Below are positions 57,127 to 64,000 of a stretch of 64,000 nt of DNA, piece by piece. Source of the stretch: Myrica gale (taxonomy: Eukaryota > Streptophyta > Magnoliopsida > Fagales > Myricaceae); the NCBI GenBank assembly GCA_963930655.1, contig OZ005615.1, positions 10,806,001 through 10,870,000 of the forward strand, written 5' to 3'. The notes below the pieces were generated by a model that saw nothing but the letters and a program-made list of their open reading frames with translations, was not told where the DNA came from and did no database searches. The stretch's first letter is position 1, and every line of letters begins with the position of its first letter. The position numbers and the translations under genes were made by a program.

Positions 57127-58246
57127 CAAAATTCTTGCTACCCTTTGTTCTTTTTCTTTTTTACTCATCCTAATTATTGAAGATTAATAACTTATATGCA
57201 CTACTTAATTTATTGTGAACCCCTTCATGTTCATCTCAGAATATATATCCACTAATTAGATGTACATATTATATATAGTTAAGACATATATAAAGGGAAA
57301 CTTTGTGGGATTGATAGTGTATTTTTCTCTTCGAAAAATAGCTTTCTTAAACTAAAGATTGCCATTGAGCAGCGCCATTTCAGGATGTTGGAAATTACGT
57401 ACATGCATTGCTGGCCAGCTTGTTCTCCGGTTGCACTCTGCATTGCCAGCTTGTTCTCCGATTGCGCTCTCGATATGATCACGAGGGATATTACCACTGC
57501 TATTGTAAACTAATAAACCCCATCAATTGCATTCATGACAGAAAGGTATCCATAGGACACGGATCGAACAGCATCCATAGTGTCATCCAAAAGGCAATCA
57601 AAACATATTAATTAATTACTATATATCTCTCTTGCTCACAAACCATTGAGTCAAAGACACGCCTGTTATCACTGGCCTACTATCGACATTATTTCACAAA
57701 TTACGCAAATTAATATCGATCGAGAGAAAAAAGGTCATCTTCGAACCTTTTTTTTTTGGATGATATCCCTTTTGCGCTAGAAAGGACGTTATTTATTCAA
57801 TGTAACTCCACTATTCACATGCTCTTTGAATAGTACGCATTTGGGGTTGTCTCTAATGGCCAACATATCTTTCCGATCGATTGAGAGGCCATTAATGCAT
57901 CTTAATTCGTACCTGTAACTTTGTGTTCGTAATTTGCTGTTCTATCATTCTGACATATAATATACGCATCTTAACATAAAATTCGATTTACAGGAAGCCT
58001 CTCTTAACCTATTAGAAGACAAAAATAGGTTAGAAGCGGCCTCTAGAAGTTAGGTTCGCGACCGTGACTATCGTTAAATGCCTGAACACCATTGATTTCT
58101 CCCTAACTTGCCTGAACACCATTTAAAATAGTCGTATCCTCTTTACCACAAACTTCCAATCCTTCTCGGATTTGTAGAATTAATTAATTAGTCATAGGCG
58201 CTGCAGTTGGAAATTGATATATTAACACACATATATATATACAGTG
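57127..58246. other. Intergenic spacer with a short tandem duplication
   Basis: At about 57413-57474 a unit of about 30 bases (GCCAGCTTGTTCTCCGGTTG) is present twice with few changes. Otherwise no gene or element is recognised. Confidence 0.45.
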
Positions 58247-58378
58247 GAGCCAGAAATGCAATCGAATGAGGCAAACTCCTAAAGAAAAATGACTAAAAAA
58301 AATTACTACATAATGCAAAAAAAAATGTCTTAAGAGTTAAAATATCAAAAAATTAAGAACTAAAAATATAAAAATGTT
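58247..58378 (+). repeat. Dispersed repeat copy (family also at 9200)
   Basis: It starts GTGGAGCCAGAAATGC and carries GGCAAACTCCTAAAG and TTAAGAGTTAAAATATC, in the same order as the inverted copy at 9200-9345. Non-coding. Confidence 0.5.
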
Positions 58379-61293
58379 GATATGAATTTCACTAGTAGAG
58401 CACAAAAGGTTCTAGATCACAATAGGTTCGTTCCTTAAAGCAAAATGCAACTCAAGAGAAAACTAAAATGAGTGCTAGCTGAGCATCCTATATAAATGCT
58501 CTAAGCACTTAAAAAAAGATAAATCCTGAAAAGACTAAGAGGACTGAAATATTTACCACTTTGTGAAGAAAAACAACATGATCATGCAACATATTTATTT
58601 TTTAAACAAGAATAAACTAGAATTAAAATTAACAAAATTTCTATATACTCCATATTGCACTACGCACATAGTACAATAATGAATAAAAAGTAAATGAAAA
58701 AATACCAATTGAAAGGAACTAAGCACGTAACATTTTTGAATTTAAGGCCTACATGAAAATTCAAAGATACTACGACCTAATAGCAAATTAAAAGGAACTA
58801 AGTACATTATAAGCTTATTAAGACAGATCTACTAGGAAATGAAACATAGCTTAAATATTCAAAATCGCACATCAAGTTCTTACAGGAAATAAGAAGAGCA
58901 AAAACGATGTCCTCCTTCTGATCTTGTTGAGTAAGATAGCCAAATTCTCCTCTTGCCTTCTATAAGCCCCAAAAGATCAAATATTGTTCTCCTTTTTGCT
59001 TACACGAATCAGAATTGAGATTCGATTTTGTGTATGTGAGTGATTGTATCTTGGTTTTTACAACCAATATCTTCTGCTTAGAAAGATTGCAAATTCATAA
59101 ACTCTCTATCAGTACTTAAAACAAATGACCCACTAGGATATAAAGTATATCCACTTGATAATTTCCTACCACCCTTTATAACTTTACATAATGCAAAAAC
59201 AAACACCTTTGTTATCACCTTCTCACTCTCTGTACCAACCAAATCTTTATTTCATTCCTCGCAAAGTAACAGATCCTAGGATACAATTACAACCTAAGCT
59301 AAACCCTCTTATACTTCTGAATATTCTTGCCCCAATCACAATCATCAACAAGATATTCTATAGCCACAACCACCCTTACCTAAGCCTAAACAAAAGAAAA
59401 ATAATTCATAAGCGCACATCAAATTCTATAGATTCACAAACAGATTTTGAAATAATTCATGGCCATGGACCCAATTGACAATTGAAACATGACAGTACCT
59501 GATACCCTCTTCTTTCAATTGCAGCTTCTAGGCACTGTATGATGCGTTGTCTTTCCAATTCACAATAAATTCAATAATCCTAATCAAATTTCATCACATT
59601 ATTCATCAAAATTTTAAAAAAATTCATCACTAATAAAAAAATAAACAGAGTTACAAAGAGAGACTTGAGTTGAGAGAGAGTACCTAGAGGCTAGAGAGAG
59701 AGAGCCAAAGAGAGAGAAAGAGTTGTGGAGGAGGAGAGAGGGATGGAGAGGCAGAGAGGGAGAGAGAGAAAGTCGGTGTTCTGTGGAGGTCCGGAGGAGG
59801 AGAGTCAAAGTGAGAGAGGGCTAGAGGCTGGCATTTTTGTGGAGGCAAAGTGAGGAGGAGAGAGGCCTAGACAGAGGCTGGAGGTCAGAGGATGGCGTCG
59901 GGCGATGGGGAGCAGAGTAAGAGAGGTTGGGTCGTGGGCGTCAAGGAGAAAAGGGGAAAATTGAAGTGGGGGCGTTTCACCTGAATTTTTTAAAGCAGAG
60001 GGTGTCGTTTCACTCTTTGCTGATTTTTTTATTTTTAAAATTACACTATATAGCATGTCAAGGGGCAGGGGTGGCAGCAAGCCACCCTTCGCGGGGTTTG
60101 CGGGCTCACGGCTACCCCAAAACCAGGGAGCCAGAGGGGGTGGCTGGTTGCCACCTCTTTGTTGCAGCGAGCCACCTGGGCTCCACCCTTTACGGGGTGG
60201 CTTGCGCTGACCCCAAAATCAGGGAGGCGCCACCCTTTACCGGATTTCATTGACAAGCTTTGGTGTGTATCAGAATTTTTTTTTTTAAAAAAGCAAAGAA
60301 ATAGAAAAGGTATAAATCTGTAGGAGGATGTATTTGTGTCAATTTTGTTCTAAAATAAAGCATGCACTCGATGTTTATAGTTCTCATTCAAGGCTATATC
60401 CTCTCTTTGTCAAGTCTGGCATATAGAACTAGGCTGCCCTTCCACCAAACAGTCACCCACTTCGCCCACCATTATTTTCTCTTTCTTTCTTTTTTTCTAT
60501 TCAAATTGTAGAAGCAGATCAAGTCTACGGGATAGAAGGATTCACCCACGGATCTAGCCCTCCCCAAAGGAAGAGGTGCCAACGGAGCTACAGCTCACTG
60601 GGACTCCGCCCACCATTCTCTGGACAGAGTCCGATGCCTAGACCGAAGAAAGAAGAGAGAGAGGACCAGAGTCCAAAGTTCCTACTCCATAGCAATCCAT
60701 GTTGAAAGTCGTAACATTAGCAGGCCGTAGTAAAAGTCTTTTCGTTTGAGTATTTACTGCAGATATAAATGTCAACTGTGCATTTAAACATATACACCGG
60801 TGGGTAGTGCTGTACAGGTATCCCTTGCATGTTTTTCTGAACAAAACTTTTACTGACGGAGATCACCGGCAAAAATTCTTCTACTCGACTTTGGGGATCA
60901 TTCAAGAACGAGGGCAGAAAGGAAAATTGGCAATCTTAATGACTTTGGTGTTTTTTTTTTGATCTAATGACTTTGTTAGTACTCTTGTGAAATCTTATTA
61001 TAATAAAGTGCCTCATCTAGGCAACACGTTGCAACCGATCGAATCCTCTTGATGTGATCACGCTCTGGATATATTTACACTCATTAGATATACCAGCGTC
61101 TTTCTTTTTGGGTCGACATGGACAACTTTTTTCCGCAAGGGAGGTGATATTACATGAACAAGAAGCTTGTTTTGCGCTTCGGAAGATTATTATTGCTAAT
61201 GGATATTTGAGGACGGTGCAGAAAATATGAACGAATTAATTTATTGTTATGTTTATATTGTGAAAAGACCGAAATATACAACAAAGTTATTAA
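58379..61293. other. Gene-poor stretch
   Basis: AT-rich to about 59.6 kb, then a GA-rich tract (about 59.66-59.9 kb). Next comes a GC-rich block (about 60.05-60.24 kb) with several inverted and direct copies of a GGTGGCTTGC / GCCACCC motif, probably an old repeat. Short open frames here look like products of the biased composition. No gene is supported. Confidence 0.4.
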
Positions 61294-61694
61294 TATTTTT
61301 TGAAAAATTGACATTTTAGTCCTTAGGTTTATACTCTTTTGATAAAATGGTCCCTCAATTTCAAAATTTAAATCTAAAACTCTTAAACTTAATGCTATTG
61401 ACGTAAAAGCCCTTTCATTAGGTTCCGTCCATCGGCGCGAAAATTCCACCCGTCACGAAATCTTCCTTTAAAACACACCTGCGTCTTTTGTCGGCACAAA
61501 GTCCAATATAGTCGCTACTGTCATTTTTGTCAGTTGTACGTATAGTCACTGTGCATAAGACTTCCGTTTGATTTCCCATGGCTACTCGGGTCCCTCTCTC
61601 TCTCTGCCTGGCCTCTTCCTCCTGGAGCTAATTCTCATTTTGCTCTATACGCTCCCTCTCTTCTATTTCCTGTTTATGATCTAGAAATGGGTCG

Positions 61695-61992
61695 ATGCAA
61701 AAAAAGGACCAACAGTGTTACATCTTGGATTGCCAATTGCATAAGCCGAGCGATGACAAAATGCTAGACACGGAGTACTCTGGCGAGATTATCAAGAGGA
61801 CAAAGAATCTTGGTCTCCTTGAGTGCAATTTCCTGCTAAAGGCCATCGTGAGCTCTGGTATTGGCGAGCAAACATACGTACCAAGGATCATGTTCTCAGG
61901 CCGGGAAGACAATCCCACATTGCAAGATGGGATCTCGGAGATGAGGAGTTTTACGTGGACAGCGTCGCAAAGCTAGTTACAGCTTTTTGAGA
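61695..61992 (+). pseudogene. Captured N-terminal fragment of a 3-ketoacyl-CoA synthase
   Basis: It encodes KPSDDKMLDTEYSGEII, KNLGLLECNFLLKAIVSSGI, GEQTYVPRIMFSGRE and NPTLQDGISEM, the N-terminal region of plant 3-ketoacyl-CoA synthases, the condensing enzymes that lengthen fatty acids for waxes and membranes. After ISEM one base appears to be missing: the next frame reads EFYVDSVAKLV, as intact family members do. The catalytic cysteine region is absent. It is a remnant captured by the surrounding element. Confidence 0.82.
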
Positions 61993-62329
61993 GTTTTTTT
62001 TTTCCACTTCGAGTATTTTTAATATCCATTATGAAGTTTTGTGATCAGCGAATTTCATTCTCTTGGGCGCCACATGATTCAGAGATTCTAGTTGATGTTC
62101 AAATTAGTCTACCTCGGACCCACGTGATGAGCACATCATTAATGCCCCCACACGCCACATCTCCATTTGACTGCTTGTATGTTAGTTGAGGCATGCATGT
62201 CTATCCTGACCCACAGTCCCTCCTATAAATCTATTTCCTTTGCTCTCAAGTTCCTTATGCATTTGTATCTTCATTAGACCACGCCCGGTATAGAGAGAAA
62301 GAGAGGGAAAAAAAATCTTGGGGCTAAGC

Positions 62330-62590
62330 ATGGGTAAGAAAATGGAGGGAGACGAGCTTGGGCCAAGGTTTACACCCAAGAAAGGGGGAGTCATTCCTCC
62401 AAAGAGGGAATCAGTGAAGAGGATGATGTTTGAATACATTATCAAATCCATAGCTTCTCTACTCTTCCCCCGACAAAACAAATCGACAGATATCAACATG
62501 AAGAATATGAAGATTTTTCCCCAAGAAGGTCATCCAATATCTGCTCCACCAATCCACCATTCTGATGGTCACCTGAATCGCAAACGTTAG
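62330..62590 (+). pseudogene. Open frame of unknown origin inside the Pack-MULE
   Basis: The ATG at 62330 starts an 86-residue frame beginning MGKKMEGDELGPRFTPKKGG, followed by basic stretches and MMFEYIIKSIASLLFP. It is not synthase sequence. It may be a second captured gene fragment, since the basic-then-amphipathic pattern looks coding. The family is not recognised, and whether it is expressed cannot be told. Confidence 0.4.
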
Positions 62591-62603
62591 AGAATCAGCT
62601 TGG

Positions 62604-62815
62604 GTTGAGCCTTGGACTAAGCGAGCATGATCTAGAGCCAGCAAGGATGACACTGCACCGGTTTGGGAACACGTTGGCTATTTGCCTTTGGTATGTTCTG
62701 GGGTACATGGAGGCCAAGAAAAGTCTCAAGAAGGACGACAGAGTATTCATGATAAGCTTTGGTGTTGGGTTTAAATGCAACAGCCGTATGTGGGAGGTGG
62801 TGACCAAAATGACTA
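62604..62815 (+). pseudogene. Captured C-terminal fragment of a 3-ketoacyl-CoA synthase
   Basis: It encodes [32 protein letters not shown] and [16 protein letters not shown], the conserved C-terminal part of the synthase family, including the HRFGN motif with the catalytic His and Asn. Direction and order match the N-terminal fragment, but the middle of the enzyme, with its catalytic Cys, is missing. Both pieces may come from one source gene. Confidence 0.85.
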
Positions 62816-63069
62816 TAGCGACTATATATCGGTACAAAGTTTTGACGAAAGACGCATGTCTGTTTTAAAGGAAGATTTCGTGACAGGTGGACTTTTCACT
62901 GATGTCAATTACCCTTCGGTTAAGCTGATGAACGGAAGCCTAACGGAAGGGCTTCCACGTCAAAAGCCTTAAGTTTAAGAGCCTTAGATTTAAATTTTGA
63001 AACTGGGGGACCATTTTACCAAAGAGATATAAACCTAGGGACTAAAATGTCAATTTCCCTTATTTTTTG

Positions 63070-63198
63070 TTCCTATGCGCACCTGTCACCGGCCTCCTTT
63101 ACCGGCCTCCTTTAGTTCTCAACACCTTCGTGCTTTATATAATTTGGCGTCTGCGCGCGAGTGGAAAGATGCTTTCTTTGAAGAAGAGAAAATAAGAA
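63070..63198 (+). promoter_or_regulatory. Core promoter of the proline-rich protein gene
   Basis: TATATAA at 63136-63142 lies 57 bases before the ATG at 63199. The Pack-MULE ends only 66 bases upstream of this TATA box, so its insertion has replaced the distal promoter. Confidence 0.6.
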
Positions 63199-64000
63199 AT
63201 GAAAGCAAACATAGTGATAGTAATTCTCGTAGCTCTTCTTTTGCTAACCTACTCCCTGGCAGAAGCCACATTCCAAACACAAGCATCAAAGCAAAGAAGA
63301 AGTAGAAAAGAGGAGGAGCAATAGAAGCAGAAGCGGAAGCGGAAGTAGAAGAAGCAGCCGCAGCGGTAGAGCAAGAGGAAACTGTGACCCATTATATCAA
63401 TACCTCTTTGGAAGTTGTGGCCAATGGCCTTTTCCAACCTCTCCTTCACCAGACAACCCATTTCGGCCAACACCGAGACCCTCTCCTAGGCGGAATTCTC
63501 CACCACCATTGCCACCACTTGTGCCTTATCCTTCTCCAATCCCCTTCCCAACGTTAGTACCATCTCCGCCCCCAATAGTGCAATATAGTCCACCTCCTTC
63601 ACTACCTTCCCCACCACCAGAACCACCAATAATACCTTCACCATCCCCAGCTCCACCACCGACCTATCCATTGCCTTCTCCACCCTTAGCTCCATCAGTC
63701 CCGCCACCATCCCCGCCATCACCCTTGGTTCCTTCTTCACCACCACCGCTACTCCTGCCGCCACCCATACCTATCATATCTCTCCAACCACCGCCACTCG
63801 TACCTTCCCCTCCACCTCCCGTAGATTTACAACCACCAATATTTCCATGGCTATCACCTCCAGTTATAGGAACAGACAATCCACCCCTTCCACAATCACC
63901 AGACTTACTTCTTCCGCCTCCCTTTCCGGATTTGCCACCAGATGAATTTACACCAGCTCCACCACTTGTCTCGCTATTTACTCCACTACTTGAGCCTCCG
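63199..64000 (+). CDS. Proline-rich secreted protein, partial, with an apparent frameshift
   Basis: The ATG at 63199 gives a clear signal peptide (ANIVIVILVALLLLTYSLAEA). Its own frame ends at TAG (63322-63324). The next frame is open from about 63252 to the window end and encodes a Ser/Arg-rich stretch, then GNCDPLYQYLFGSCGQWPFP, the short Cys-containing block of a plant proline-rich protein family, then a long run of SPPP/PPP-type repeats typical of cell-wall hydroxyproline-rich proteins. One extra base in the purine-rich stretch at about 63270-63310 would explain the shift. No intron fits. It is either a pseudogene or a sequencing or assembly error in a repetitive purine tract. The C-terminus is beyond the window. 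Confidence 0.65.

Larger units (their letters stand above)
61303..63060. mobile_element. Pack-MULE, 1758 bp, TSD TATTTTTTG
   Basis: The outer ends are inverted copies: AAAAATTGACATTTTAGTCC on the left, and AGGGAAATTGACATTTTAG when the right end is read inverted. The similarity runs inwards for about 150 bases (AGTTTAAGAG, CTAACGGAAGGGC and similar). A 9-bp direct duplication TATTTTTTG (61294-61302 and 63061-63069) fits the Mutator superfamily, though it is of low complexity. There is no transposase. Instead the interior carries two pieces of a plant fatty-acid elongase gene and another open frame, so it is a chimeric gene-capturing element. Confidence 0.85.

Noticed and set aside
59927..60253. 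Open frames on both strands in the GC-rich block
   Set aside because: Caused by GC-rich repeated motifs (GGTGGCTTGC and its inverse). No coding character.
63486..63879. Minus-strand Gly/Val-rich open frames
   Set aside because: Antisense of the proline-rich repeat. Gly-rich translation is the expected shadow of Pro codons.
1..64000. CRISPR arrays, bacterial operons, ribosome binding sites
   Set aside because: The DNA is plant nuclear. The repeats are transposon-derived, with no regular spacer pattern.
1..64000. tRNA, rRNA or snRNA genes
   Set aside because: I looked for the T-loop GGTTCRANNC and cloverleaf arms and saw none that fold. A tRNAscan or Infernal run would be decisive.

Overview
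The window is nuclear DNA of a flowering plant, most likely a eudicot. It is AT-rich, its genes are split by GT-AG introns, and its genes and transposons match plant families throughout (plant NUP96, plasma-membrane H+-ATPase, an AP2/ERF factor, CACTA/tnp2, MULE, hAT, copia, TRIM and L1-type LINE elements). The species cannot be named from the sequence alone.

Layout. Position 1-1426 (minus strand) is the 5' part of NUP96, running off the left edge. 2.3-4.1 kb is a Pack-MULE-like inverted-repeat element. 4.9-6.4 kb holds a MITE and a LINE RNase H relic. 7.4-10.5 kb (plus) is a decayed RAE1-like WD40 gene, broken by a small CACTA element and truncated by a second, 10.2-kb tnp2-bearing CACTA element (10.5-20.7 kb). 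A deleted copia retrotransposon (20.8-23.4 kb) follows, then a gene-poor stretch, an intact ERF003-type gene (28.3-29.1 kb, plus) and another repeat-rich stretch (31.8-36.3 kb) with a CACTA-like end, an hAT MITE and a complete TRIM.

The right half is richer in genes. An apparently intact 15-exon AHA9-type plasma-membrane H+-ATPase lies at 38.6-45.0 kb (plus). Next come an hAT element and a 5'-truncated LINE nested in a tandem repeat (45.5-48.2 kb), a small gene for a dsRNA-binding protein (48.4-49.9 kb, minus) and a 10-exon receptor-like kinase (51.2-54.4 kb, minus). After these lie a small secreted-protein gene with a decayed duplicate (56.1-57.0 kb), a Pack-MULE with fragments of a 3-ketoacyl-CoA synthase gene (61.3-63.1 kb), and the start of a proline-rich secreted-protein gene with an apparent frameshift (63.2-64.0 kb).

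From memory, the set NUP96, RAE1, AHA9, RTL1 and a protein kinase corresponds to consecutive Arabidopsis loci near At1g80640-At1g80680. The window therefore looks like a conserved gene block stretched by transposons, in which the RAE1 position has died. The genes do not form one pathway: they serve nuclear pore structure, proton pumping, RNA silencing or processing, kinase signalling and transcription. All exon boundaries were placed by eye from splice sites and family similarity.
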